From Achatina immaculata (Eukaryota; Mollusca; Gastropoda; Stylommatophora; Achatinidae), in contig CM019701.1 in NCBI GenBank assembly GCA_009760885.1, positions 11,367,963 through 11,431,962 of the forward strand: 64,000 nt of DNA, in the 5' to 3' direction. This document shows, piece after piece, positions 11,701 through 21,870 of the stretch; position 1 is the first letter of the stretch, and each line of letters begins with the position of its first letter. The translations under genes and the position numbers were made by a program. Under the pieces are notes generated by a model. It ran no database searches. It was not told the DNA's origin and saw only the letters and a list, made by a program, of their open reading frames with translations.

Positions 11701-14700
11701 TCTGGGAAGGAAAGGCAGCGATGAAAGGAACTGGCCACCCTACCTCATACGCTGATGGCCCAGCATAACGAGGTCTCTAACGCTTCATTGCGTATGGGCA
11801 TTTGCTATAGGACTATCTTTTATGCTTGATGTAGTGACTTTTCAAAGGTTACCGAACCCTGTGCTACCAATTTGTTTGACAACAAAATCCCAACCACTTC
11901 TGCTGTTCCGAGACACTAAGCCATCTGAATATATTACCGTGATGAAAGACCTAGGGTGATTCTGGAAGAGATCTTTAATCTAAAGTTCAACTGCCCCCTG
12001 TACCCAGTGTCTATATTCGCGGCCCGTCTGCATAATCACCTACTTTAGCTGAGGTCAGTCCTGTAACCGTAACCAATTATCACCGTTAGGCACCTCCTCT
12101 AGATCGAAAACTGACATTATTGTAGCCTCCACCTAGGCCATCCATGATCTGGCTCATTTGATGCGTTTGTCCTTTATCATCCCAGTTCCTTATGGAAATG
12201 ATGGTCCTTCATGACATCAACCCTGATGTATGGTTTTACATGATCAAACTTGTGTTTAGACCTCACACTCAGCATATCAAGCAGAAAACACATACCCGCT
12301 GCATGGGTATCCCTGGTGCAACCCAGTACCACTCTCACTGCCTTGTTCTGTACACGCTCTACTCTGTTCAGCTGTGCATTTGACAGAGTGAGTAGGTCTA
12401 GACAATTCTCCAATGGTGACATCACCAGCGCCTGCATCAGCAAGAATAAAGTGCTCTGTGAAATGTTTGCTGCAGCCTTTAACCTAACTGCTCTCAACGC
12501 TTTCTTGACCTTGTGTATGACATCGTCCACATGTTATGCAAAGGACAAGGATCAATCAAATGTGATCCCTAGATAACATGTGAAATGTGTTCTCTTAATA
12601 TCTTTCACTTGACACATCACAATCGGAACTTCAGATCTTACAATTCTGTTATTTAATGAGCACCACAGGATGCCAGATTTTTTCATGGTTTATTACGGCA
12701 TTGTTACCCTCACTCCACCCTGGTATCTGATCCACTCTGTTATCTGATCCACTCTGGTATCTGATCCACCCTGGTATCTGATCCACCCTGGTATCTGATC
12801 CACATTGTTATCTGATCCACCCTGGTATCTGATCCACCCTGTTATCTGATCCACCCTGGTATCTGATCCACCCTGTTATCTCATCCACCCTGTTATCTCA
12901 TCCACCCTGTTATCTCATCCACCCTGGTATCTGATCCACCCTGGTATCTGATCCACCTTGTTATCTGATCCACCCTGGTATCTGATCCACCTTGTTATCT
13001 GATCCACCCTGGTATCTGATCCACCCTGTTATCTGATCCACCCTGTTCTGTTCCCTTGTGACTAGTTCCTCCTTAAACCTCCCAAGCTCATATTTTAATA
13101 TATCATCAACGTAGGTCAGCGTTCAATCCACATCGTTTCCAAGTCACATCGCAATACCAGTACAATATACAAGAGATAAGGGAGACCCATGAGGCAGCCC
13201 CGTAGCAATGATTCTGGGCTCTGAGATCCATGATCTGTATCATAAGGCAACTGATTGCCTTAATACCATTGAAGCTATCCATCGAACTAATCTTGTGTCT
13301 ATCCCAAACTCCATCAGATGCGTCAACATTGTTGTCTAATCCACTCTGTTGTATGCATCCTCAAGATCAAGTCCCACAAGTACGGTTTCCTCTTTTCTCT
13401 GGAATCCCTCATATACATCATATGCCAGAATTGCTGCGTTGTATCTCTTCTTGGATGATTAACTTCATAATGTATTCGGTAGTAGCCCACTGGTCTCTGG
13501 AAAGCCTGATAGTCACTGGGCTATAATTCTCTCAGTTACCTTGCAATATATGTTTTGTAATATTATAATATGATAATCATTCAATTTTGTATTTTCTTTT
13601 CCTATTTTTGGCAAGGGAGTCAAGTAACTGTCACGTTATTCATCAGGTTCACGCCAGAATTCATAATCATCTATCATCTGTTTTGCTACCTTGTTGTCAG
13701 CTTCTTTGAAATGTCAATACCGGACGCCATCAAGACCAGATTTACCATTATTGGTAGACTTAATAGTCTGTCTTACATCCCCCACTTCTATTGGACTTTC
13801 CCATATTTCTGTTTGTACAAAACTTGATATTTTGTTTCTCTTCATTATATGCTCTTCATGATTACCCTAATCTGTTTTTTTTATGTAAAAAGTCTCTCCC
13901 TTTCTGCTCATCAGATCTCAGTACATTACCTTCCTCAACACTTATGTTGGCATTCTATTGTTCTCATCCTCCTCTGCACTTGTCAGAATTTGTGCAGACT
14001 TCTCAGTTGTTTATTTCTAGTATAAACTTATTTCATGTCCACCCATTTGACTTAACAAGAGATTTGAAAATCCTTTGCTGTCTCCCACAACTTTGTCCAA
14101 TTCTTACTATTCCCTGCTCTCTTTTTCCTCTTAAACCCCTTATGATGGGGATTTTCTTCTCCATCCCTGTCTATTTAACTCCTTATTTAGATGCTGCTGC
14201 AGTGTCGATCTCAGTGCGTGAACTCCGTTGCACTGGTGACAGTTGTGTAAATTAAAAGTTAAATCCACGGCCACATTGTACTACAGGACTACGGTCACTC
14301 TGGCAGAGCCCTCATCCAAGAGAAAAGGCACAACTAGCCGCCCGATGCCGCCCCACTCTTATCAGAGCGCCTCGACGTTAGCACCTGCACTCCTTGCAGC
14401 CATTCATTCCCTCAGCACACCGAGAACACTGGACTTTAGCTTTCAGAAACATTATTCCTAGTATAAACATCGCTATGGCTACGCCAAGCTCCCCTATGTC
14501 GGTAATAGGTATCTTACCACTACTGGCCACACTTATGTTTACGTTTCTATCAGTCTTGTAACCGTCTAGATGGAGTACAACTACATGTTGCTAGAAATGT
14601 CACAATGAGATGGGAGAGTGTCTTGGTCAACTCTGGTTGCTGTCATCCAGATGCTCTAATTCTGAACACTGTCACCTTACCCCTTGTTCCTGTCACTCTG

Positions 14701-17339
14701 ACTGCTATAACTGTAGCTCTGGTTGCTGACATTCAGTCTTTGGTTGCAGCTCCACAAGTTCTGATTACGATCACTATAACTCTTACTACTGTCACTGTAA
14801 CTCTGTTTGCTATTACTCTAAATCAGGTTACCGCCAATTAAGCTCTGATTACTCTCATTGCAACACTAGCAAATGTCTTTCTATCTTTGGTTACTTTCAC
14901 TGTACCTATGACTACTGTCTTTGTAACTCTGCTTAGTGTCTCTGTAACTCGGACTACTGTCATTCTAACTATGATTACTATCACTCAAAATCTGTCTGCT
15001 GTAACTCTGGATACTGTCAATGTAATGCTGGTTACTATCACTATAACTCTGTTTGCTGTAACTCAAACTGTGGCTGCAGTCACTCTAGTTCTGATTGCTA
15101 TCACTCTAGTTCTGGTTATTATCATTCTGACTCTGGTCACTGTCACTCAAACTCTTTTTGCTGTCACCCTAACTCATATTATTATGACCCGAACTAATTT
15201 TGCTGTCACTCTAGCTTTGGTTGCATCATTCTAGAAATATTCACCTCCAAAGTTTTAACTAAAGTTCCAAAACAGTGAAACAGCCCCCACATTCACTTCA
15301 GTTTACCGCTCTTGTTCCTATAGACTCACTAATGCAATAAAAGAAAATATTTTCTTCACAATCAGATAATCACTTCTAAAAGTTAAAAAGTTGACACTTT
15401 TAATCTACTACAACATGACCTGGAGTGAGTCACATTCTGTTGTCACAGAGCGTGCTTTAGACCCTAGGAATGATGTAAGGAAGATCTTTCATATATAACG
15501 ACCATTCTTATAGTAGAGAAATAATATGTTTTGTCTTCTGGTTATATTCTGGTATTTTTGTTTGCAAGCAGAAATATTCACTAACAATGATAGCAAATCT
15601 CACAATGTTCAGCTGTCACTTCTTGTTATTAATAGTTAATGACGTCAGATTTTGCTTTGAGACTTAAAACTTTCATTTGTTCTCTGTATAATTTCAACCA
15701 TAATGTTGTAATGTAGTAAGTTGCATGCTGATGCTAGGTCATTTACCTTATGTCAGAACTGAAGTGGATAATGGTGGCCTGCTAGAAGATCGAGAAGGAC
15801 TCAAGTTTATGAGCAGACTCACATTATACCATGGAAATTAGAGTGAGATGCTCACATTATACCATGGAAATTAGAGTGAGATCTACAACATTAGTCAGGC
15901 TCAACTGATCAACACACACAAGAATAACTACCCCAGAAGGAAATGCGAATGCATGAGCTGTCATCAGAATGTGAAGTTAAGGGCCGATACCTCTTTCCTC
16001 CTTCCCAAAGACATCTGGTGAGCGATGCAGAATTGAGCAGAAACTGATGGCGATTTAGATCAATTACACCGGTGAGCTAGATAAGGATAAATAACCATAT
16101 TTGTCTAAGGCCGCTAAAAAATTTGTAGCATCCCCAGCCAGAATTTCTCTTGTGAACATCTGTTTTCTGTGTCTGCATGTGTTGTTAATGAAAAAGCAGC
16201 ATGCACTGAACCGATCAGTGTAAACTACTCAAACATCTAGACTAATTTACGTTGTGATGTGGCTGATAAAAGAAATGCTTACTTTGATCAATTGAGTGAT
16301 TAGTGTTTCAATATTTATTTACATCACACAAAATTGTTATTACACCAACTGGAATAATTAAATATGCAAAAGCGAGCTGCTATTAAAACTTTTTCATATT
16401 AGAAAGTCATAATTAAGCTGTTTGTGCTTTACAGAACAATATTAATATGCTCGATAGAAATAAAATTTCCGCTGATATGCAGCTAATATTTAGAAAATTT
16501 AATCGTGCGATTAAACAAGGAAAAAAACGACAAAAATAACAAAGAACCTAGTTTCATAAAAAAGTTAAATTGGAAGGAGCAGCGATAGAAGTAGGAGACT
16601 ATTTTGTATATCTCGGAGGTTACATAGATAAAAAAGGAGACACGAGGAAAGAGTTAGAACCAGAATAGCAAATACAGCATTAGCCTTTTAGAATCTTGGG
16701 AAAATCTGGAAATCAATACTCCTAAGGACAAGAGCAAGGCTTAGAACATTCAACTCAAGTTAATAACCATCCTTACGGAAGCATATGAAAACTGAGAAAC
16801 AACCAAGAAATAAAGAGAAAAGTGGGCGCATTTGAAAATAAATCTTTAAGAAAAATACTCTTTATACAATGGAACGAACTGAAGACTAAAGCAAAGATAA
16901 GAGAAATGATCCCACAGCAAAGTCTCAGTAGTGATCCTGAAAAGAAAGTGAGTGTATTGTTGGCCAAGTAATGAGAAGAAAATCACAAAGTAAAACGTCA
17001 CATGAGAGATATCTGGAAAAAAGAGATCACAATAGATCTTAAAGAGAACATTGACAAGAGAGGCTAAGATAAATGGCATCAAATTCCTTGATGAGGCTGA
17101 GAAGCTCACAGAGATAAAGGACTCATGTCGAGACAAACTGGGAGCTCTGTGTGATGCATGATGTAAGATATAAGATGTAAGAGTATTCGCCATTAATTTT
17201 ATTTTTATATCAGTGAAAGTTCTAACAAAAATAAACTTACATAATCACATTTGGACATAAGAAGTTCACAGCCTCCAAACTTGAAACGAAGAAGAGCCAT
17301 CATCTCTTCTGGATGGGCAAATGATTGTAAAAAATCCAT
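8566..17339 (-). CDS. FDFT1: squalene synthase, copy 1 (exons 1-3 of a longer gene)
   Basis: Squalene synthase joins two farnesyl diphosphates and reduces the product to squalene with NADPH at the ER membrane, the first committed step towards sterols. Three coding exons are seen on the minus strand: 17339-17241 (33 codons), 9082-8985 and 8749-8566. They splice in phase (0, 2, 0) and encode about 127 residues that match the N-terminus of the animal enzyme: MDFLQSFAHPEE start, CYDLLNKTSRSFAA, and RALDTVEDDMT, which is the first Asp-rich substrate-binding motif. The first exon equals the vertebrate first coding exon in length. Exons for the other two thirds (second Asp-rich motif, C-terminal membrane anchor) were not found in 1-8565 and may lie left of the window. 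Intron 1 (8.2 kb) is swollen by a LINE I copy, a LINE A copy, Penelope fragments and a minisatellite. A paralogue is at 49279-54518. Confidence 0.88.
8985..9082 (-). CDS. FDFT1: squalene synthase copy 1, exon 2
   Basis: 98 bp, acceptor CTTTACAG, donor GTAAAG. Encodes NNMSLSLRECYDLLNKTSRS, then FAAFTQALEGELR. The LNKTSRSFA stretch is typical of squalene/phytoene synthases. Copy 2 reads FAAVIQALEGELR, as in vertebrates, so FT at that place is the derived state. Confidence 0.92.
9155..9340 (-). mobile_element. Penelope-like element 3' fragment (minus)
   Basis: Reverse complement of the 3' region of the element at 5845-7403 (CTCGCACTGAAACGTCAC, then a TAATAAAG segment and CTACTTTTTTCCTAGTTTA). 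It meets the plus-strand fragment at about 9340, giving an inverted pair. Confidence 0.75.
9341..9556 (+). mobile_element. Penelope-like element 3' fragment (plus)
   Basis: Matches 7195-7403 of the larger Penelope-like copy, including CTCGCACCAAAATGTCACAA and the terminal GTATAGTTGTATACTTATA. Copy 2 of the gene lacks this insertion, so it came after the gene duplication. Confidence 0.8.
9557..9668 (+). other. possible plus-strand exon-like segment, unrecognised
   Basis: An open stretch encodes TTEQTGDTLQPTFRKETAED, then DDDEMKVIACNKYT, and ends at a good donor (ACA|GTAAGT). It sits inside squalene synthase intron 1 on the other strand, right after a Penelope fragment, and is absent from copy 2. 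It may be a piece carried along with the insertion. No upstream acceptor is clear. Confidence 0.2.
9957..10570. repeat. 51-bp minisatellite, about 12 copies
   Basis: Unit contains CTAGAAGTGTCACAGTGAGA, TAGAAGAGGTGATAGAG and TAAACTACTTGTTA. Very uniform. The first part resembles the sequence at the other end of LINE I copy b (14587-14617) and beside LINE I copy a (4772-4800). Confidence 0.95.
10857..11521 (-). mobile_element. LINE family A, 5'-truncated insertion with 9-bp TSD
   Basis: Encodes the last 218 residues of the family A polyprotein in one open frame (10868-11524): FEYLGSLLTNNGDTMREIKR, YACETWTLNKTAEKHINAFE, KLKYFGHIKRHDNLEKTVLE and GKRKRGRPKRRWLQDI, then the C-terminus REAYRSAVWEAKFRKGHAKE. 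This is the RT thumb and C-terminal domain. The 3' tail is (GAAT)n. The 9-bp repeat CACGGCTTT flanks it (10848-10856 and 11522-11530), showing insertion into LINE I copy b. The open frame makes it one of the youngest insertions here. Confidence 0.92.
12714..13046. repeat. 17-bp minisatellite inside LINE I copy b
   Basis: About 19 copies of CCACCCTGGTATCTGAT with GTTATCTGAT/GTTATCTCAT variants. LINE I copy a has the same sequence about once (3134-3170), so this array arose in copy b after the copies split. Confidence 0.93.
14571..15235. repeat. degenerate ~21-bp repeat region
   Basis: Starts with flank shared with 4771-4850, then about 27 diverged units of a CTGTCACTCTAACTCTGGTT-like core. 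The last part (from about 15110) aligns with 52735-52860 at the matching intron position of copy 2, where only a few units exist. Confidence 0.75.
15236..16570. other. squalene synthase copy 1 intron 1, shared part
   Basis: 15236-15900 aligns with 52860-53500 in copy 2 (for example AGTCACATTCTGTTGTC at both). It contains a 32-34 bp tandem duplication at about 15816-15881 (CTCACATTATACCATGGAAA...) not present in copy 2. 15900-16570 holds nothing recognised. Confidence 0.6.
16575..17175 (+). mobile_element. LINE family B remnant, shared by both gene copies
   Basis: Plus-strand fragment of an RTE-like LINE with recognisable thumb/C-terminal pieces (YFVYLGGYIDKKGDTRKELE; KILFIQWNELKTKAKIREM; LTREAKINGIKFLDE). 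No open frame. A homologous fragment sits at the same distance from exon 1 in copy 2 (53830-54360), so the insertion is older than the gene duplication. Confidence 0.8.
17241..17339 (-). CDS. FDFT1: squalene synthase copy 1, exon 1 (start codon)
   Basis: 99 bp, ATG at 17339-17337, donor GTAAGT at 17240-17235. Encodes MDFLQSFAHPEEMMALLRFK, then FGGCELLMSKCDY. The start is chosen because length and sequence match the animal first coding exon (M-x-F...HPEE..x..RF..GG) and copy 2. Confidence 0.92.
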
Positions 17340-17513
17340 GCTGGGTCAATTTTTGAAACCTAAATGCTGTTGAGATATGAACAGAAAACAATGAAATAAA
17401 CACAGTCTGTGAGGAAAATATGGTTTATGAAAAAGTTTATATTATCGATAAAAATCGAACTGTTATTTGTGTTTAGGTAAGGTAGGTAAAGGTAAGCCTG
17501 TCATGCCTTAGAG

Positions 17514-18213
17514 CAGTGGTTCACAAAGGGTGTGCCATGAGATTTGCTAGGTATGCCGCCTTAGAGACTGAAACATAAATATTTTTCATAGGTTTACAAT
17601 AAAACATTTCAGTTATCAATGAGAAACATAGACTTGTCATCTCTTACGCAGAAGTGCAATTCATGGAGGAACTGCAGATAAACAGACATGGATTTGCTGT
17701 TCAACTGAGGCAAGTCTCCTGCTTTTCTTGTTTTTATACGCACTAGTGTCGAAAAGTCCAGCTCGCAAAATAGGTGGTTGAATAGTGTAATGGAGTATTA
17801 GGTGCTTCCACTTCTATTTCTGAATACTCTTTCTTCGCCAACTTAAGAAGAGGCAGATCACCATTATTCAGTCCAAGTGTTCTGTCAGACATAAGCTATG
17901 GACGTTGCTGGTCCTTCACCTGAGAGAGGTCGGTTGTGAACTCTGGGAGGACAAAGTAGAGTAAGGATTGTGCTGCCAGTCATTCTTGGCCACAGTGATG
18001 AGGGCAAATATTGTTCTATGTTCAGAACATGCCAGACAATGAACAAAATGATGTTATGAATACAAACCGACAAACAAATGACCGGCAAACCGAGCTTAGA
18101 CCTAATCTGCCACAGTTAGTGCACTGCAAGGATTCACGACAAAGGATAGTGGGCCACGAGCATTCACAATAATGGATGGTATGCCGTACTGGATAAAAGT
18201 TTGAGAACCACTG
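17514..18213. mobile_element. non-autonomous hAT element, 700 bp
   Basis: Terminal inverted repeats CAGTGGTTCACAAA (17514) and, on the other strand, CAGTGGTTCTCAAA (18213). An 8-bp target duplication flanks it: CCTTAGAG (17506-17513) and CCTTGGAG (18214-18221). TIR sequence and 8-bp duplication are hallmarks of hAT. No transposase frame remains. Confidence 0.88.
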
Positions 18214-18269
18214 CCTTGGAGGGACATAGAGATATGGTGTTAGTGTCCATATTTTCCTTAACTAATCAG

Positions 18270-18945
18270 CATACTAGAGGGTGATGTGATCAGTGGACTA
18301 GATGGTAGTGTGGTCAGTAGAATAGAGGGTAATATATTCAGTAGACAGGGGAGCAGAAGTAAGGGTAGACCAAAAGAGACATGGAGAAGAACAACAGAAA
18401 GGATGTTGAGCAATAGAGGGCTCACCTGGGCAAGAGCAGAAAAAAAGGCGAAGGACAGGCATTTGTGGAAAACCCTTGCGGAAGCCCCATGTGCCCTGGG
18501 CACTTAAGGTTCAGAGAGAGAGATATTCAGTAGACTGGAGGGTGATGTGGTCAGTAGACTAGAGGGTAATATAGTCAGCAGACTGGAAGGTGATGTGGTC
18601 AGTAGACTAGAGGGTAATATAGTCAGCAGACTGGAGGGTGATGTGGTCAGTAGACTAGAGGGTAATGTGGTCAGTAGACTAGAGGGTAATATAGTAAGTA
18701 GACTGGAAGGTGACATGGTCAGTAGACTAGAGGGTGATGTGGTCAGTAGAATAGAGGGTAATATAGTAAGCAGACTGGAGAGTGATGTGATCAGCAGACT
18801 AGAGAGTGATGTGGTCAGTAGACTAGAGAGTAATATAGTGAGCAGTCTGGAGGGTGATGTGGTCAGTAGACTAGAGAGTGATGTGGTCAGTAGACTAGAG
18901 AGTAATATAGTGAGCAGTCTGGAGGGTGATGTGGTCAGCATCAGG
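18270..18945. repeat. ~24-bp (dimer ~48-bp) minisatellite inside the SINE
   Basis: Units such as GTGGTCAGTAGACTAGAGGG alternate with ATATAGTCAGCAGACTGGAG-type units. Interrupted by the LINE C fragment at 18347-18522. The frames on both strands (VSRLEGNI; LTTSPSSLLTILPS) are artefacts. Confidence 0.9.
18347..18522 (+). mobile_element. LINE family C 3' fragment with 13-bp TSD
   Basis: A 176-bp 5'-truncated insertion encoding the family C C-terminus (RSKGRPKETWRRTTERMLSN; WKTLAEAPCALGT, stop), with an (AG)n tail. The flanking duplication ATATTCAGTAGAC is at 18334-18346 and 18523-18535; the target was a unit of the surrounding minisatellite. Confidence 0.92.
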
Positions 18946-19206
18946 CCTGGCAGCCTTTCATTCCCCAACTCCAGAGGTCGGGTATTATTTCTACAGCTGG
19001 ATTACTGGGGCGCCTCTGGTCAGATTTGAACTTCTGAGCTTCGCCATGCGAGACCAGTGCACTAACAACTTCATCACTTAGATGCCCTATTTGTGTTTAG
19101 TTATCCAAAAACGTACCATTTATGTGTGGACTGTGAAAGAAGAAGTGAAAAAAAAAAACATATGAAAGGAAATGAAAAATAAATGAAAACGATCAATGCA
19201 AGGACC

Positions 19207-20247
19207 ACACAATAGTTACTGTATACGTATACAACTTTATATGAAGCAGCTCTGCAGTAAAGCTGTGATACCAAAATGTATAAACTAGGAAAAAGTAGAA
19301 ACAGCTTTAACGACTACAAAGTTGTCATGTTTCGGCGTGAGCCTTAATCGTATAAAACATACAAGACGAAGAAATAGAGAGAGGAGATAAAGTAAAGATT
19401 CACATGAATCCTGTGTTTTAAAAAAAAAGGAAATAAAATGAATAGAGCACTTAGCTGCAACTTGTAAGAAGATGTGGCTTGTCCGACGCTTGTTTAGAAA
19501 TGGGCATGGTGGAGCGCAGATAATGCTTACATTAATGCTTGTGATGTGTGGGTCGTAACTGAAGGAAGTGGGTGGGGAAAACGTGTAAGGGAGAGAGAGT
19601 GGTACAATGTTAACCTAGCCAGGAGAAGGTGAAATAGATGATGATAGTTGGGGTAGAGGGATTGTAATGTGATGCTGTGAGGAGGTTCTGAACTATGTGT
19701 AACAAGTGAGCTTAGTGGAGAGGCATTATGATTGTTGAAGAGGAGAATGTTAGGCTTAGCTGAATAACGAGTTCAAACCGTGTGGTTCTAGAGTCCCATA
19801 ATCCTCAATGTTCTCAAGCGCTAGGCGGCTTGTGTCATCTGTGTAAAATTGTTTGATGTCTGTTACCAGAAAATATCAACTCTGTGGTTGGGGCCATTGA
19901 AATAATTTGGGACTAATTTCGAAGCATGCTGGGTGATATCCTACAGGTGTTTCTGCATGCGGTCCCCTAATCTGAGGCCAGTCTCACCAATATACGCTAA
20001 CCTGCATCTTTTGCATACAATGACATATATCACATTATAGGACTTGCAAATGAATCCCTCATGAAAAGTGAGGAAAGTTTTGGGAAAGGTGATTGTTTTC
20101 ACTTCCCAGACTACAGGGCAGGTAAGGTAGCGGGGGCGATTATATTTTCTGGTGCCAATTTGCTTAAGGCTACGCTTCAAGCGGCTGTGGATGAGGATGT
20201 CCTTAAGATATGGCTCACGCTTGTATGCTAATAGGGATGGATCAGCC
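19207..20247 (-). mobile_element. Penelope-like element, 5'-truncated
   Basis: Minus-strand copy of the 5845-7403 element: YKREPYLKDILIHS near the right end, GIY-YIG core (VIYVIVCKRCRLAYIGETG) within 19941-20180, and the 3' region ending near 19207. The nuclease part is open from 20180 to 19941, then a stop follows MQKHL. Absent from the copy 2 flank, so inserted after the gene duplication. Confidence 0.88.
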
Positions 20248-20344
20248 GACGCTGAAATACAAAACCTCTGTGTACAGGTTTTTCATCTGATGCCCCTCCT
20301 CTTATTTTATTTATTTTTTATTTATATATATAGTAAATTTTAAG

Positions 20345-20540
20345 AATGAGGACATCCATTCATTCATTTGCATGTCCCTTCCGGAACTTTGCTTCCCTAA
20401 CAGCACTCCTCTAGGCTTCTCGGTTGTGAGCAAGATTGCTGCTGCTGGTGCATCCATTTGCAGAGCATTAAGGATGTCTTGCAGCCATCTTCGCCTTGGT
20501 TTTCCTCTCTTTCTTTTTCCCATTATGTACTGTTCCAAGA
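20345..20540 (-). mobile_element. LINE family A 3' fragment
   Basis: About 190 bp: YIMGKRKRGKPRRRWLQDIL at the start and a (GAAT)n tail at about 20355-20372. Absent from the matching flank of copy 2. Confidence 0.85.
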
Positions 20541-20666
20541 GAGGACATTAGTTAAGACTAAATATGATGTTTGGAATTTGTACGACGATTATGTTAGAGT
20601 TTTAATAACTGTAATTTAAAATAACACCATAAGAACAGTCATATAATCAATAATGTAAGAGTAACT

Positions 20667-20750
20667 CACAACCAAGAGGCCTACAGGAGTGCTGTTTGGG
20701 AGGCAAAGTTCCGCAAGGGACATGCAAATGAATGAATGAATGAACTCACA
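20667..20750 (+). mobile_element. LINE family A, last ~80 bp, with short TSD
   Basis: Only the final codons (REAYRSAVWEAKFRKGHANE-type) and (GAAT)n tail, flanked by AACTCACA on both sides. An extreme 5' truncation; copy 2 has the uninterrupted site. Confidence 0.85.
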
Positions 20751-20999
20751 AATTAGTATTAACAATGATAGTATTTTTTTTTCTTAAAATAAGTAATAGC
20801 AAATTTAGAACATTACCCATTTCAGCAAATCATATGTGTTTGCTAACTTACTACGACGATATTTTTTTTAATACAAAATCTTACATGCTTACCTTACTTA
20901 CTTTAACCTTCCTCTTGAACTGTGAAGTGTTGAGGAGAGATACAACTGATGTTTTTTCTTGTGTCAATTGCGTGGTCTCAAGTGAGGACCATGTCATAA
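20751..20999. other. end of the duplicated flank, otherwise unassigned
   Basis: 20751-20800 aligns with 55215-55260 of copy 2. No recognisable alignment was seen further right. Confidence 0.5.
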
Positions 21000-21775
21000 T
21001 TAGCCACTGTTTATCTGGCACCATCTATCCATCTCTTTCTAGGTCTATATCTTGATCTGTGTCCTGTAATTCTTCTGTTGAAAGCTCTCGCTGCTGGCTC
21101 TGAGTGTGTCACTTCATTAAGTGGCCGAACCACGTGATTCTTTGCTTCTCTCTGTGGCGTAGACATGGCGTTGTTCCTACCATCTGTTTCATTTCTTAGT
21201 TTCTCAAACAAAATGAAGTTTGCTGCTTTTCTACATCTCATTTCACATGTGGTTATTTTGTTGTTTCTTAGTGCCCACGTCTGGGATGTATATGAATATG
21301 GTAATGACTTGTGTTCCCTTAGTTTCAAGTGGGATGTTGAAATGTGTAAACAGCCGGGATAGCTGGTATGGAACAGCATTGGCTCTTTGTATGCTAATAT
21401 CAATTTATTTATCACTCTTCCTATCTTCTGTAAACATGCATCCAAGACACTCGAGTTCTTTTACTTGTTGGATTTTGCTGTTTTCAACATATACATTCAA
21501 CAGGCTTGGCATTCTGCTAACTTTCATTGCTCTGTTTTGGCAATGTTGATTTTCATATCATAATGTTTACAACTCTGATGGAGATTATTCATATGATCTT
21601 GTAAGCCTTGTGCTCTATACATTGGTCATATGCGAGCATTAATTCATTCAGTTCTAGCGGGTGTGTGTATACTTTTTTCATTACTCTTTCCATGTAGTCT
21701 ATAAATAGTAATGGTGACAATACGCAACCCTTTCTGCCTCTCGTTGTTAGGCTGAAATAGTCCCATCTAGCAAAA
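21000..21775 (-). mobile_element. LINE family E remnant (RT)
   Basis: Minus strand: GCVLSPLLFIDYMERVMKK near 21670-21760 (RT motif before the catalytic box), then a degenerate palm, and a thumb/C-terminal part open at 21445-21011 (SQTWALRNNKITTCEMRCRK; NHVVRPLNEVTHSEPAARAF; SRYRPRKRWIDG). Similar in layout to families A and D but clearly diverged. Confidence 0.75.
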
Positions 21776-21782
21776 TTACTGA

Positions 21783-21870
21783 ACTTGACTGGCCGAGTAA
21801 CACTCCCAACTTCAACCTCATAGAAGATGTGTGGACACTTTCAAAGGATAAAGTTGCAACTTTCATGTGA
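21783..21870 (+). pseudogene. Tc1-like transposase C-terminal remnant
   Basis: One short frame reads LDWPSNTPNFNLIEDVW, then TLSKDKVATFM and a stop. This matches the WPxxSPDLNPIENxW signature near the last catalytic residue of Tc1 transposases; SPDLNP has become TPNFNL. No inverted repeats were seen nearby. Confidence 0.75.

Larger units (their letters stand above)
10600..14570 (-). mobile_element. LINE family I, copy b (RT and RNase H remnant)
   Basis: The fuller copy of the family. On the minus strand, from right to left: a degenerate 5' part (14570-13700), RT with YVDD (13102-13113), the thumb with SPLENCLDLLTLSNAQLNRV at 12177-12530, an RNase H domain with IYSDGLVS near 11920-11945 and a DKLAGQAK-like end near 11560-11600, and a C-terminal zinc-knuckle-like segment (HIWGCPEYNDTRV) at about 10630-10680. 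Stops and frameshifts throughout. It is interrupted by a LINE A insertion (10857-11521) and contains a 17-bp minisatellite. It lies in intron 1 of squalene synthase copy 1, on the same strand as the gene. Confidence 0.82.
17477..19087 (-). mobile_element. tRNA-derived SINE, expanded by nested insertions, 13-bp TSD
   Basis: Flanked by TATTTGTGTTTAG at 17464-17476 and 19088-19100, and absent from the matching place in copy 2. The right end (minus-strand 5' head) is tRNA-like: TTAGTGCACTGG resembles an A box and GTTCAAATCTG (19031-19021) a B box. The left end GGTAAGGTAGGTAAAGGTAA is the 3' tail. The original SINE was probably about 300 bp. It now holds a hAT element (17514-18213), a minisatellite (about 18270-18945) and a LINE C fragment (18347-18522). 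Confidence 0.82.

Noticed and set aside
8566..17339. Squalene synthase copy 1 as a processed pseudogene
   Set aside because: The exons are separated by introns with GT-AG sites at the family's conserved positions, and no poly(A) tract is attached.
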